59,735 nucleotides of DNA from JANNWF01 sp038205755 (GTDB lineage Bacteria > Pseudomonadota > Gammaproteobacteria > Xanthomonadales > Xanthomonadaceae), in assembly GCA_038205755.1 (NCBI GenBank), contig JBBRBN010000015.1:1-59735 (forward strand). The letters are read 5' to 3'. A program made the translations under genes and the position numbers. This document shows positions 18,702 to 27,905 of the stretch, in pieces (positions within the stretch are counted from its first letter, which is position 1; each line of letters opens with the position of its first letter). The notes beneath the pieces are model-generated. The model was given only the letters and a program-made list of their open reading frames with translations, had not been told where the DNA came from and did not search any database.

Positions 18702-19937
18702 ATGAGCATTGAAGTCAAAGTCCCCGTGCTGCCGGAATCCGTTTCCGACGCAGTCATCGCTACGTGGCACAAGAAGGCCGGTGACGCCGTGAAGCGCGAC
18801 GAAAACCTGCTCGATCTGGAGACCGACAAGGTGGTGCTCGAAGTGCCATCGCCGGTCGACGGCGTGCTGCGTGAGATCAGGTTCGAGGCCGGCGACACGG
18901 TGACCAGTCAGCAGGTGGTGGCGGTCATCGAGGCCGGTGCCAGTGGCGCGGCCGCGCCGGAAGCCGCAGCTGCTGAAGCCGCGCCTGCTGAAGCCGCCCC
19001 CGCGAACCCGGCGCCGCCAGCGGCATCACGCAGCAGCGAGCTGTCCCCGGCTGGACGGCGGGTCGCTGAGGAGCACGGCATCAACCCGGCCGAGGTTACC
19101 GGCAGCGGCCGCGAAGGCCGCGTCACCAAGGAAGACCTGGTCCAGCACATGCGCAGCGGCGGCGAGCCGGAAAAGGCCGCAGCAGCCGGCCCCGTGGGGT
19201 CGGCAACCCCAGCGGCGCCGGCCAGCAGCATCGGTGCGCGCACCGAGCAGCGGGTGGCGATGACCCGTATTCGCCAGCGGATTGCCGAGCGACTGATGGA
19301 GTCGAAGAACTCGATTGCCATGTTGACCTCGTCCAACGAGGTCAACCTGCGCGCCGTGATGGAGATGCGCAAACTGCAGGGCGAAGCGTTTGAGAAAGCG
19401 CATGGCGTGCGGCTCGGCTTCATGAGCTTCTTCGTGAAGGCCGCAGCCAGTGCGCTGCAGCGCTTCCCGGTTGTCAATGCGTCGGTCGACGGCAGCGACG
19501 TGATCTATCACGGCTACTCGGACATCTCGATCGCAGTGGCGACCGAGAAGGGCCTGGTGACGCCGGTGCTTCGCAATGCCGAGGCGATGGGCTTCGCTGA
19601 AATCGAGAAGGGCATCGCCGAGTACGCCAAAAAGGCGCGTGATGGCAAGCTGAGCCTGGACGATCTGCAGGGCGGCACGTTCACGATCACCAACGGCGGC
19701 ACGTTTGGCTCGCTGTTCTCGACGCCGATCGTCAACCCGCCGCAGTCGGCCATTCTGGGCATGCACGCGATCAAGGATCGCGCCATCGTGGAGAACGGCC
19801 AGGTCATCGCCGCGCCGATGATGTACATCGCCCTGTCCTATGACCATCGCATCATCGACGGCAAGGATGCCGTGCTGTTTCTGGTCGACATCAAGAACCA
19901 GCTGGAGAATCCGCACCGGATGCTGCTCGGGCTGTGA
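18702..19937 (+). CDS. sucB: Dihydrolipoyllysine succinyltransferase, 2-oxoglutarate dehydrogenase E2
   Basis: The protein is 411 residues. It opens with a lipoyl domain whose attachment lysine is in ETDKVVLEVPSPVDG (about residue 43). An alanine/proline-rich flexible linker follows, then a peripheral subunit-binding domain (LSPAGRRVAEEHGINPAEV). The catalytic domain starts near residue 185 (EQRVAMTRIRQRIAERLMES) and ends with the active-site SYDHRIIDGKDAVLFL. It forms the core of the complex with SucA and Lpd. The 66-base gap after sucA supports one operon. A MITE-like element lies 20 bases downstream, between sucB and lpd. Confidence 0.97.
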   Translation: MSIEVKVPVLPESVSDAVIATWHKKAGDAVKRDENLLDLETDKVVLEVPSPVDGVLREIRFEAGDTVTSQQVVAVIEAGASGAAAPEAAAAEAAPAEAAPANPAPPAASRSSELSPAGRRVAEEHGINPAEVTGSGREGRVTKEDLVQHMRSGGEPEKAAAAGPVGSATPAAPASSIGARTEQRVAMTRIRQRIAERLMESKNSIAMLTSSNEVNLRAVMEMRKLQGEAFEKAHGVRLGFMSFFVKAAASALQRFPVVNASVDGSDVIYHGYSDISIAVATEKGLVTPVLRNAEAMGFAEIEKGIAEYAKKARDGKLSLDDLQGGTFTITNGGTFGSLFSTPIVNPPQSAILGMHAIKDRAIVENGQVIAAPMMYIALSYDHRIIDGKDAVLFLVDIKNQLENPHRMLLGL

Positions 19938-19957
19938 CGTGCGAACAAGAGCGGGTC

Positions 19958-20123
19958 TAGCCCGCCTATTTCATGAATCTCACAGGCCCTCGCTTGTCTC
20001 TTGTCCGCGCAAGGGATTTTCCTCAGTCGGTCGTATGGCCCGATACGCCGCTCCTTCGGACAATCTCTTGTGCGAACAATATCCTGCGCGATCATCGTGC
20101 GAATTCATGACATATGCGGGCTA
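19958..20123 (+). mobile_element. MITE-like element, copy A
   Basis: This 166-bp element has imperfect terminal inverted repeats: TAGCCCGCCTATTTCATGAA on the left and the complement of TAGCCCGCATATGTCATGAA on the right. An inner inverted pair surrounds TTGTCCGC...GAACAA, so the whole sequence can fold into one long hairpin. It matches copy B (53206-53370) closely and copy C (56137-56302) in the opposite orientation. It encodes no protein and sits between sucB and lpd. Confidence 0.88.
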
Positions 20124-20125
20124 GC

Positions 20126-20254
20126 GACTGGGAACTTGGGGCTGGGGCCAGTCGCTCCGACGCAGCCTGGCTCGTTTCCTGACGCCAGAGGTCACTCGAT
20201 CAGTCGACGCATCGACCCTGCTTTCAGGCCCCCAGTCACCAGCCCCCAGCCCCA
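20126..20254 (+). repeat. G/C-rich degenerate repeats before lpd
   Basis: GGGGCTGGGGCCAGTCGC lies at about 20141-20157 and CCCCCAGTCACCAGCCCCCA at about 20229-20248. The second resembles the tract before korB. The two strings are roughly complementary and could pair across about 90 bases. The lpd ATG follows at 20276. Confidence 0.6.
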
Positions 20255-20275
20255 CTCATCCAAGCAGACCCTTCA

Positions 20276-21703
20276 ATGACCACACACTACGACCTCATCG
20301 TCATCGGCGGCGGCCCCGGCGGCTACGTCGCTGCCATTCGCGCGGCACAGCTCGGCATGCAGGTCGCGTGCATCGATGCGTTCAAGTCGAAAGACGGCGG
20401 CAAACCGGCGCTCGGCGGCACCTGCCTCAACGTCGGCTGCATTCCGTCCAAGGCGCTGCTCGATTCGTCCCGGCAGTATCACAACCTCACCCACGGATTT
20501 GCCGAACACGGGATCAGCGCCGACAACGCGCAGATCAACGTGGCAAAGATGGTGGCCCGCAAGGACCGCATCGTGAAGCAATTCAACGGTGGCGTCGCAG
20601 CACTGTTCAAGGCCAACAAGGTCACTGCGTTCCACGGCGTGGGCACCCTGCATGCGGGGCGCAAAGTCAGCGTGCAGGGTCACGACGGCAAGCAGCTCGA
20701 GCTGACCGCCACCAACGTCATCCTTGCCGCCGGCTCGGTGTCAATTGAACTCCCGTTTGCCAGATTCGACGGTCAGCGGATTGTCGACAACGTCGGCGCG
20801 CTGGATTTCGACGTCGTTCCCAACCGTTTTGGCGTGATCGGTGCCGGCGTGATTGGGCTGGAGATGGGCAGCGTGTGGCGTCGGCTTGGCGCCGAGGTCA
20901 CCATTCTCGAGGCCCTGCCAGACTTTCTCGCTGCAGTGGATGCCGATATTGCCAAGCTGGCCGCGCGTGAATTCAAGAAGCAGGGCCTGGACATCAAGCT
21001 CGGCTGCAAGGTGTCCAGCGTCGAGCTGAAGGGCGACGAAGTGATCGTCACCTACAGCGACGGCAGGTCCGACCAGACGCTGGTGGTCGATAAGCTGCTG
21101 GTGTCGGTTGGCCGACGCGCCGCCACTGCCGGTCTGCTGGCGGAAGACAGCGGCGTGGCGCTGACGTCGCGCGGCTTCATCGAGGTCGACGATCACTGCC
21201 ATACCGGCGTCGGCGGCGTGTGGGCAATCGGCGACTGCGTGCGCGGCCCGATGTTGGCGCACAAGGCCAGCGAGGAAGGTATTGCGGTGGCCGAGCGGAT
21301 TGCGGGGCTGCCCGGCCACGTCGATTTCAACACCGTGCCGTGGGTGATCTACACCGAACCCGAGGTTGCCTGGGTGGGCCAGAACGAGCGCGAGCTCACC
21401 GACGCCGGAATCCCCTTCAAGGTCGGCACATTCCCGTTTGCAGCAATTGGCCGTGCAGTGGCAATGAACGAGACCGCCGGCATGGTCAAGGTCATCGCCC
21501 ATGCGGAAACAGACCGCATCCTCGGCATGCATCTGTGCGGCGCCAACGTGTCAGAACTGGTTCACGAAGGCGTCGTGGCGATGGAGTTCAAGGGCTCGGC
21601 AGAGGACCTGGCGCGAATTTGCCACGCTCATCCGACCCTGTCCGAAGCCGTACATGAGGCCGCCCTGGCGGTCGACAAGCGGGCAATCCACAAGGCGAAT
21701 TGA
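20276..21703 (+). CDS. lpd: Dihydrolipoamide dehydrogenase (E3)
   Basis: This flavoprotein reoxidises the lipoyl arm of SucB with NAD+. The 475 residues begin with the FAD fold VIGGGPGGYVAAIRAAQLG. The redox-active disulfide is GGTCLNVGCIPSKALL (about residues 45-58). The NAD fold is FGVIGAGVIGLEMGSVWRR, the second FAD motif VWAIGDCVRGPMLAHKASEEG, and the active-site His-Glu pair lies in CHAHPTLSEAVHEAAL. It is third in the sucA-sucB-lpd cluster but separated from sucB by 338 bases holding MITE copy A and G/C-rich repeats, so it may have its own promoter. It could also serve other 2-oxoacid complexes, such as the fused E1 at 30-32 kb. Confidence 0.97.
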   Translation: MTTHYDLIVIGGGPGGYVAAIRAAQLGMQVACIDAFKSKDGGKPALGGTCLNVGCIPSKALLDSSRQYHNLTHGFAEHGISADNAQINVAKMVARKDRIVKQFNGGVAALFKANKVTAFHGVGTLHAGRKVSVQGHDGKQLELTATNVILAAGSVSIELPFARFDGQRIVDNVGALDFDVVPNRFGVIGAGVIGLEMGSVWRRLGAEVTILEALPDFLAAVDADIAKLAAREFKKQGLDIKLGCKVSSVELKGDEVIVTYSDGRSDQTLVVDKLLVSVGRRAATAGLLAEDSGVALTSRGFIEVDDHCHTGVGGVWAIGDCVRGPMLAHKASEEGIAVAERIAGLPGHVDFNTVPWVIYTEPEVAWVGQNERELTDAGIPFKVGTFPFAAIGRAVAMNETAGMVKVIAHAETDRILGMHLCGANVSELVHEGVVAMEFKGSAEDLARICHAHPTLSEAVHEAALAVDKRAIHKAN

Positions 21704-21712
21704 GGGCGGCGA

Positions 21713-21811
21713 GTTCCAGTGATCAGTTCCCATTCCAGTTCCAGAGCAGCGTAAGCGTCGCCGCCCAGCCGCTGCTACTGGAACTGGAACTGACAACTGG
21801 AACTGAAACCG
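21713..21811. repeat. CAGTTCCAG low-complexity island
   Basis: Repeats of CAGTTCC and its complement GGAACTG are packed here. They include an inverted pair, CCAGTTCCAGAGCAGCG on the left and CGCTGCTACTGGAACTGG on the right, able to form a stem. A shorter relative is at about 48412-48445 between rpsR and rplI. Function is unknown. Confidence 0.65.
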
Positions 21812-21852
21812 CACTCGACTCAGCTGACGTCGCAAACCCATCAAGGCGAACA

Positions 21853-22869
21853 ATGTCCATCCCCGCGAGTTTCAAGGCTTTCCGCATCCACTCCGAGCGA
21901 CGCGACGACCATCGCGCCGGCGTCGAATCGGTGAGCCTGGATAATCTCAGCGACGGCGAGGTGGTTATCAAGGCCGCCTATTCGTCGATCAACTACAAGG
22001 ACGCCCTCGCCGGCACCGGTCGCGGCAAGATCCTGCAGCGCTTTCCGCTGGTCGGCGGCATCGATGTTGCTGGCCACGTGGTCGAGTCGTCCGATTCCAG
22101 CTACCGCGAAGGCGATGCCGTCCTGTGCACCGGCTGCGGGCTTTCCGAGGAGCGTGACGGCGGCTACAGCGAGTACGTGCGGCTGCCGTCGAAATCGGTG
22201 GTCGCGCTGCCGGACGGTCTGAGCCTGCGCGATTCCATGATCATCGGCACCGCCGGCTTCACTGCAGCGCTGGCGCTGCTGCGCATGGAGGCCATTGGCC
22301 AGCGCCCGGACGCCGGCCCGATTGTGGTGACCGGCGCGACCGGCGGTGTCGGCATGCTCGCCATCGATGTCCTCACCCGCGCTGGCTACGAGGCGCACGC
22401 CATAACCAGCAAGTTCGACCGCCTGGATGATCTGCTTGCGCTGGGGGCGAAGCAGGTGATTTCGAGCAGCAACCTGCACTGGGGGCAGCGGCCGCTGGAG
22501 CGCGCCACCTGGGCAGGAGCGATCGACAACCTCGGCGACGAGATGCTGGCCGGACTGACTCGCCACGTCGGTCTGTACGGCAACATTGCCAGCTGCGGAC
22601 TGGCCAGCGGCCACGCGCTTGCGACAACCGTGATGCCCTTCATCCTGCGCGGCGTCAGCATCCTTGGCGTGTCCTCCAACAACGCCCCGCGCGACCTCCG
22701 CGAGGCCGTCTGGAGCAAGCTGTCGACCGACTGGAGGCCTGCCCATCTGGAGCAGATCTGTACCCGCACCGCCACGCTGGACACGCTGTCGGAGGTGTTT
22801 GCCGGCATGCTGGCAGGCGGCTCTTTTGGCCGCACGCTGGTCCAGATCGACACCTCGCTCGCCAGCTGA
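21853..22869 (+). CDS. acuI: YhdH/AcuI family NADPH-dependent quinone/acrylyl-CoA reductase
   Basis: The zinc-free medium-chain dehydrogenase has 338 residues. N-terminal features are YSSINYKDALAGTGRGKILQ and PLVGGIDVAGHVVES. The NADPH fold is VTGATGGVGMLAIDVLTRAG, followed by AITSKFDRLDDLLALGAKQV. The family includes acrylyl-CoA reductases that detoxify acrylyl-CoA during propionate or DMSP metabolism. The ATG at 21853 is preceded by AAGGCG. It lies 149 bases after lpd, across a repeat island. Subfamily assignment is good; the natural substrate here is unproven. Confidence 0.88.
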   Translation: MSIPASFKAFRIHSERRDDHRAGVESVSLDNLSDGEVVIKAAYSSINYKDALAGTGRGKILQRFPLVGGIDVAGHVVESSDSSYREGDAVLCTGCGLSEERDGGYSEYVRLPSKSVVALPDGLSLRDSMIIGTAGFTAALALLRMEAIGQRPDAGPIVVTGATGGVGMLAIDVLTRAGYEAHAITSKFDRLDDLLALGAKQVISSSNLHWGQRPLERATWAGAIDNLGDEMLAGLTRHVGLYGNIASCGLASGHALATTVMPFILRGVSILGVSSNNAPRDLREAVWSKLSTDWRPAHLEQICTRTATLDTLSEVFAGMLAGGSFGRTLVQIDTSLAS

Positions 22870-22952
22870 TCAAACAGCATCTCCCGCGACAGGCCCGCTG
22901 CGGCTATCATTCAGGCTTACGCGCGAATTGCGCCAACCGACTGAGGTTATCA

Positions 22953-23318
22953 ATGGCACGCGTGCTTATTGTCGACGACTCCCCTTCGCAGCTGATGGGC
23001 ATGAAGCGCATCGTCGAAAAACTTGGTCATGAGGCCCTCTCTGCAGAGGACGGTGCGCAAGGTGTGGAGGTCGCCAAGCGCGAAATCCCCGATCTGATCC
23101 TGATGGATGTGGTGATGCCCAACCTCAACGGGTTTCAGGCGACGCGATCGATCTCCAAGGACCCAAGCACCGCGCACATCCCGATTGTGCTGGTGACCAC
23201 CAAAGACCAGGAAACAGACAAGGTGTGGGGCATGCGGCAGGGCGCCAAGGCCTACCTCACCAAGCCGGTCAACGAAGCGGCCCTGATCAAGCTGCTCAAG
23301 GAGCTGCTGGGCGGGTGA
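22953..23318 (+). CDS. pilH: Type IV pilus response regulator PilH-like
   Basis: This is a single receiver domain of 121 residues without an output domain. The acidic pocket is LIVDDS (Asp 8 and 9), the phospho-acceptor is Asp52 in LILMDVVMPNLNG, then VTTKDQET and YLTKPVNE (conserved Lys). The sequence resembles PilH/PilG proteins of the Pil-Chp chemosensory system for twitching. The other pil-chp genes are not in the window, so it is a detached regulator gene. GAGG precedes the ATG by about seven bases. A strong terminator follows 18 bases after the stop. Confidence 0.85.
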   Translation: MARVLIVDDSPSQLMGMKRIVEKLGHEALSAEDGAQGVEVAKREIPDLILMDVVMPNLNGFQATRSISKDPSTAHIPIVLVTTKDQETDKVWGMRQGAKAYLTKPVNEAALIKLLKELLGG

Positions 23319-23336
23319 CGGTCGGCCCCGCTGTGC

Positions 23337-23367
23337 AAAAAAGCCCGCGCCTGACGCGGGCTTTTTT
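23337..23367 (+). terminator. Rho-independent terminator after pilH
   Basis: AAAAAAGCCCGCG, a CCTGA loop and CGCGGGCTTTTTT form a GC-rich stem ending in a T-run. Both flanks (A-run and T-run) make it usable from either strand. Confidence 0.9.
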
Positions 23368-23390
23368 CTGGGCCGGCGTGGGAAGCATTT

Positions 23391-24021
23391 GTGGTTCCCG
23401 CCAGGGGCAGCCGAGCAAGCTCGGCTCTACGGGCGCGTCTCAAGGTGACAGCGCGTCGCGAAGTACGGCCGCGTCGGCATGCACGGCGCTTTCGTAGAGC
23501 GGAGCTTGCTCCGCTAAAGCCTGGGTGGGTGCGAAAGCCACCGTTGGTGGTTCCCGCCAAGGGCAGCCGAGCGAGCTCGGCTCTACGCGAGCGTCTCAAG
23601 GTGACAGCGCGTCGCGGCATACGGAAGCGTCGGGACGCACAACGCTTTCGTAGAGCGGAGCTTGCTCCGCTAAAGCTCAAGTGGGTGCGAAAGCCTCCGT
23701 TGGTGGTTCCCGCCAAGGGCAGCCGAGCAAGCTCGGCACTACGGGCGCGTCGCGAAGTACGGCCGCGTCGGCATGCACGGCGCTTTCGTAGAGCGGAGCT
23801 TGCTCCGCTAAAGCTTGAGTGGGTGCGAAAGCCGCCGTTGGTGGTTCCCGCCAGGGGCAGCCGAGCGAGCTCGGCTCTACGCGAGCGTCTCAAGGTGACA
23901 GCGCGTCGCGGCATACGGAAGCGTCGGGACGCACAACGCTTTTGTAGAGCGGAGCTTGCTCCGCTACAGCCTGAGTGGGTGCTAACCCGCCCAACGGGCA
24001 GCCGAGCAAGCTCAGCTCTAC
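23391..24021. repeat. REP/BIME cluster 2, 156-bp tandem units
   Basis: This cluster fills the gap between convergent pilH and the M14 peptidase. Units start at 23391, 23547, 23703 and 23841; the spacing is 156, 156 and 138 because the third unit lacks about 18 bases. Each unit has an inward REP (AGCCGAGC...CTAC) and an outward REP (GTAGAGCGGAGC...). REPs lie at 23409, 23494, 23565, 23650, 23721, 23788, 23859 and 23944, and a ninth half-unit copy is at 24000-24021. Units two and four are near-identical, as are one and three, suggesting duplication of a pair. The open frames across it are repeat artefacts. Confidence 0.93.
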
Positions 24022-24059
24022 AGGTGCTGCCTCACACTTGCGAAGGGATCTGCGGCGCG

Positions 24060-27000
24060 CTATTGGCCGGTCAGCGCGGCGGCCGCCCGGTTGTCGACTG
24101 GATCGTTGAGCGGCACGAACTCGGCGCGTTCGCGCAGCCACTGGCCGCCCGCGGTGCCGGGATAGGTAAGGTCGGTGTCGATGCGCGCTCGGCGCGGCGT
24201 CAGGAAGTGGTACAGCACCCGTCCGGCCGGCTGAGACTGCACCGGCATCGCCGCGGCGTCGCAATCAGGACAGAAGCCGGTGAAGCTGAGCATCTCGATA
24301 TCGTCAGCGCTCTCGCCGCGACCGGTGCCCAGCGCCCAGCGCAAGGCGCCGAGTGCATCGTAGTAGTAGAGCCCTATCGCAGTCACCTCGCCGCGGCGCG
24401 TGACGGTGGCGCCATAGCCGGAGTCGGCGGGTGGGAACCACAAACCAGTCACTTCAACGCGCGGCTCGCCGGGCGCAAATAGCGAAGCGCGGATGGACTC
24501 GCTGCCGTCGACGCCGCGGGCATCGAAACGCCAGCGCAGGGTGGCATTCGCATCGTCAGCAAAGTCGATACCCACCTCGCCCACCCGCACCGGCGGCAGC
24601 ACGGTCCCGGTCTGCGGGTCGCGCCGACTGCGCTGCAGCTCAGCCCGCCAGCGCGGGCCGGTCAGCGCTGCGACGGCCTGATAGGCGGTCGGCTGCCCGT
24701 CGTCGTCATAGGTATACCAGGCCAGCAGCAGCTGATTGCCGGCAGTTTGCAGGTCCACGCCGTGCCCCGATCGGGCCGGCTGCCAGATGCCACGGTAGGG
24801 ATTGACGCCCAGTTCGATGGCGCCGACGTCGCACACTGGCTCGGCCTCTGACACCAGGGTCTGCGGACGCGGCGCGCCACGCTGGTCGACCGGGCCGCAG
24901 GTGCCGCCGTAGTCGATGGCGGCGCCAGCCGGCGCAAACCAAGGCTCGCTGAGCGGGAGCGGCCCTGCATAGCCGAGGTTCAATTCACGCTGGTCCCCCT
25001 CCGCGGTCAGCACGTCACATGGCGATCCGCTGTGCAGGTTGAACCCGCCACTTTCGACGCCGACCCCGCAGTCGACAGCAGAAAAGCCGGACGGAGGGTC
25101 ACCGCTGTTTGCCTGGATCAGGTTGCCGGTGAGCCGGAGGGTGCCGCTCTCCGCCAACGCCTGGAAACGGGGACCCACCGAGGAGTTCAGCAGCACTGAG
25201 TTCCAGCTGCCGGCGCTGGGCGCGCTGCCGGCAAGCAGGTGGGTCGAGCTGCGATTGCGTATCAGGCTGCTGCTTTCGAGCTGGAGGGATCCGCTGCTCT
25301 GAAGCGGTGCGATTGCGGTCAGCCCTCTGATCGATGTCCGTTCGACCCTCACCGCTCCGCTGCCGCCGAACAGCGAGCGGTTGACGCCGCTGCCGCTAAA
25401 GCCGGCAATCTCGCTTCGCGAGATCCGCGCCGACCCGCTGCTGTCCACCAACAAAGGCAGCAGCTGAGCGGTGGGTTCGGACGTTTGCAACGGCCCGTCA
25501 GTCGTGAACGTCAGCCGATCAAGCTCCAAGGACGCGTCCCGTGCAACCCGGAACAGCGGTGCGGGGGGGGCGTGGGCCGGCACGTTGAGCGCCGCCGCAT
25601 TACCGTGAAACACGACGTTTCCGACGATCTCCATTGGAACCAGGCTGGACCCGGATATCCCGCCCGCATAGCGACCGTCAGCGTGCAGCACCAGCTCCAG
25701 CTGGCGGTCGAGCTGCGCACGCTGCGCAATGATTGTGCCGACCAGGTCCGAGCGTTCGCAGCAGGCGACGCCCAGATCAACGCGGGGCAGATTGGTTACG
25801 ATCTGCCCATCGGCGTCGTTGTCCAGCAGGCGGAAGTCGATTCGTGCGAACTCCGACAGGCTGCCTGCTGTCCGGAGGGCCAGGATCGCCTGCCACACGC
25901 TGTCGCCCTCCACGCTGGCATTGTCCGGCGCCTGCACCCACAGCTCGCGCGGCCCGGATTCACCTGCCTGCCAGCGGACGACCGCCGCGGCGGGCGGAGG
26001 CGGCGAAACGACGGGTCGAATGGCGGTGATGAGCGGATCCTCGGCATGCACCTCGATGATATCCAGTGCCGGTTCATCGAGCGTCAGCAGCAGCCGCACC
26101 ACATCGCCCTCGCCCAACGTCCCAGATGGCGCTGTGGCTATGCGCGGAAGCTGAGCCGGCGGGATTGCCTCCACCTGGAAACTGCGGGTACGGTCGACGC
26201 CGCCCGAGTCGGGATCGGCATCCCCTGCCAGGCTTGCGTCCCAGCCGCTCCACGCGCCCGCCGTCCAGTCGACCGGGCTGGTCGGGTTGGCATCAAGACG
26301 CAGACCGACCATGTCGGCGACATCCACCTCAATCCGAAATGCCTCCGGCTGGTCGGGCAGCGTCATTGGAAAATCGAAGGTGTCGTCGCGATACCGCCAG
26401 CCGTCAGCCTGCCACTCGCCGCTGGCGGTAGCGAGCTGCGTGCGCTGACCAGCGCGATCCATCCAGACCTGCGGCAACAGCGGAACGCTGACGCCGGGCA
26501 ACTCTGCCACCACGCCATTCACGCGGTGGCGCATGGGCTTGCTGAAAGCGAGTTCCACCCGAACCTGTCGGCCCGCGCGCAAGGCGGCAAAACGCTCGGT
26601 GACCAGCTGCCGGTCAAGGCTTGCTGGCCGATACTCCCAGCGCTGCTCGACCAGCAGCTGGCCGGTTGCGCCATCGCGGACGCGCACCCGTGCCAGATGC
26701 GGCGGGCCCGCCATGAAATAGAACGCCATCAGATGCGATTCCGACCAGGCCTCACGCACCCGGCGCACTTGGCTCGCTGGCAGCACGAAGCCGCCGTGGC
26801 TGTCGGCGGTCCCGCCATACTCCTGGGCAGCCAGCTCGCCCGGCTCGATTTCCAGCGTCCAGGCCGGCACCAGCCACTGGTAAGCAAAGTACTCGGCGGC
26901 CACCCCGATACCAGAATTGGGCGGGTCCGGCACGTCGCTATAGAAGCGCCCGTTGGGTTGACCTGCGGCGGTCGGCACGCTGGCGTGATGCGCCGCCACT

Positions 27001-27905
27001 ACGGTAAGCAACCGACTCTGGATGGCGTTGAGCCGGGTCCGCCCGGTGTTGGCGGAGAAGAACACCTTCTGGTGGGCATGCGCGTCGATGCCCAGCCGGA
27101 TGCGGCTGACAGGCGCCAGATTCGCCGCAGTGAGCAGCGCCTGCACCTCAGGCTCAGACTGCGGGCCCAGTCCGCGATAGGTCAGATCACTCGGATTGGT
27201 AAGTTGTCCGCCATTGGTCACGGTGCCCCAGAACGGCGGGTGGTTGCGGTTGAGGTCTACGCCAAGCAGGTGATCGCCGAAGCTGGTCAGCACCTCGTCC
27301 ACACCCGGCATGTTCTTGCGCCGCATACGGCCGTCGCGCGGCCAGTTACCGGGAAACCGCGGGTCGCGTCCAACCGCCGCTTGGGTCGGAAACCGCTGGG
27401 TCTGCAGGAAGCCATCGATATTCTGTACCGGGATGATCACCAGCCGCGTGTTGTCCAGCAGGTAGCGAACCAGAGCACTGTCGTTGGCACCATCGACCAT
27501 CCGCTCGACAAGTCCGGTCGCGATTTCCGGCACACCCCATTCGCGGGCATGGGTGGTGGCGTTGATGAAAAATGCTGGCTTGGCGCGGCCCTCACGATCA
27601 ATCAATGCCGCAGTCGATATCGCATAGGCCCAAATGCTGCGTCCGGCGTGCGTCGAGCCCACCTGATGGGCAGCGACCTCCGGCGACTGCAGCGCCAATG
27701 ACTGCAGCCGGGCGTGCAGGCTGGCGTAGTCGCGGAATCCATCGATGGGTGCGAGCGAGGCAATCGGCACCGGCACCGGAAATCCGAGTGGCCGAAGATT
27801 GCTTCCGGTCTGTGTTTGCGTGAATGTGTTGACGACCTGAGCCGCCGCCAGCAGCGGCATCGTCAGGGCGACGGCGACGATGATGCGACGCCAGCCACCC
27901 ATCAT
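24060..27905 (-). CDS. Large secreted M14 zinc carboxypeptidase-like protein
   Basis: The protein is 1,281 residues, about four times a plain M14 enzyme. The signal peptide is WRRIIVAVALTMPLLAAAQ. Residues about 55-400 form the peptidase: TTHAREWGVPE (zinc His and Glu), VDLNRNHPPFW (substrate-binding Arg), IDAHAHQKVFF (third zinc His) and WTLEIEPGE (catalytic Glu). Residues about 720-1030 look like a right-handed beta-helix ending in a choice-of-anchor Q motif (DQRGAPRPQ...CDVGAIELG). The C-terminus has two copies of a module like GIWQPARSGHGVDLQ...WYTYDDDGQP. The ATG at 27905 overlaps the upstream stop as ATGA, so it is coupled to the preceding gene. Extracellular peptide degradation is inferred. 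Confidence 0.88.
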   Translation of the reverse strand: MMGGWRRIIVAVALTMPLLAAAQVVNTFTQTQTGSNLRPLGFPVPVPIASLAPIDGFRDYASLHARLQSLALQSPEVAAHQVGSTHAGRSIWAYAISTAALIDREGRAKPAFFINATTHAREWGVPEIATGLVERMVDGANDSALVRYLLDNTRLVIIPVQNIDGFLQTQRFPTQAAVGRDPRFPGNWPRDGRMRRKNMPGVDEVLTSFGDHLLGVDLNRNHPPFWGTVTNGGQLTNPSDLTYRGLGPQSEPEVQALLTAANLAPVSRIRLGIDAHAHQKVFFSANTGRTRLNAIQSRLLTVVAAHHASVPTAAGQPNGRFYSDVPDPPNSGIGVAAEYFAYQWLVPAWTLEIEPGELAAQEYGGTADSHGGFVLPASQVRRVREAWSESHLMAFYFMAGPPHLARVRVRDGATGQLLVEQRWEYRPASLDRQLVTERFAALRAGRQVRVELAFSKPMRHRVNGVVAELPGVSVPLLPQVWMDRAGQRTQLATASGEWQADGWRYRDDTFDFPMTLPDQPEAFRIEVDVADMVGLRLDANPTSPVDWTAGAWSGWDASLAGDADPDSGGVDRTRSFQVEAIPPAQLPRIATAPSGTLGEGDVVRLLLTLDEPALDIIEVHAEDPLITAIRPVVSPPPPAAAVVRWQAGESGPRELWVQAPDNASVEGDSVWQAILALRTAGSLSEFARIDFRLLDNDADGQIVTNLPRVDLGVACCERSDLVGTIIAQRAQLDRQLELVLHADGRYAGGISGSSLVPMEIVGNVVFHGNAAALNVPAHAPPAPLFRVARDASLELDRLTFTTDGPLQTSEPTAQLLPLLVDSSGSARISRSEIAGFSGSGVNRSLFGGSGAVRVERTSIRGLTAIAPLQSSGSLQLESSSLIRNRSSTHLLAGSAPSAGSWNSVLLNSSVGPRFQALAESGTLRLTGNLIQANSGDPPSGFSAVDCGVGVESGGFNLHSGSPCDVLTAEGDQRELNLGYAGPLPLSEPWFAPAGAAIDYGGTCGPVDQRGAPRPQTLVSEAEPVCDVGAIELGVNPYRGIWQPARSGHGVDLQTAGNQLLLAWYTYDDDGQPTAYQAVAALTGPRWRAELQRSRRDPQTGTVLPPVRVGEVGIDFADDANATLRWRFDARGVDGSESIRASLFAPGEPRVEVTGLWFPPADSGYGATVTRRGEVTAIGLYYYDALGALRWALGTGRGESADDIEMLSFTGFCPDCDAAAMPVQSQPAGRVLYHFLTPRRARIDTDLTYPGTAGGQWLRERAEFVPLNDPVDNRAAAALTGQ

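Noticed and set aside
23252..24482. Two long repetitive open frames on opposite strands (23252-23914 minus and 23391-24482 plus)
   Set aside because: They are created by the 156-bp tandem repeat, a multiple of three, and overlap the pilH and M14 gene ends.
25239..27701. 820-codon plus-strand open frame
   Set aside because: It is antisense to the M14 peptidase, whose catalytic motifs are clear.
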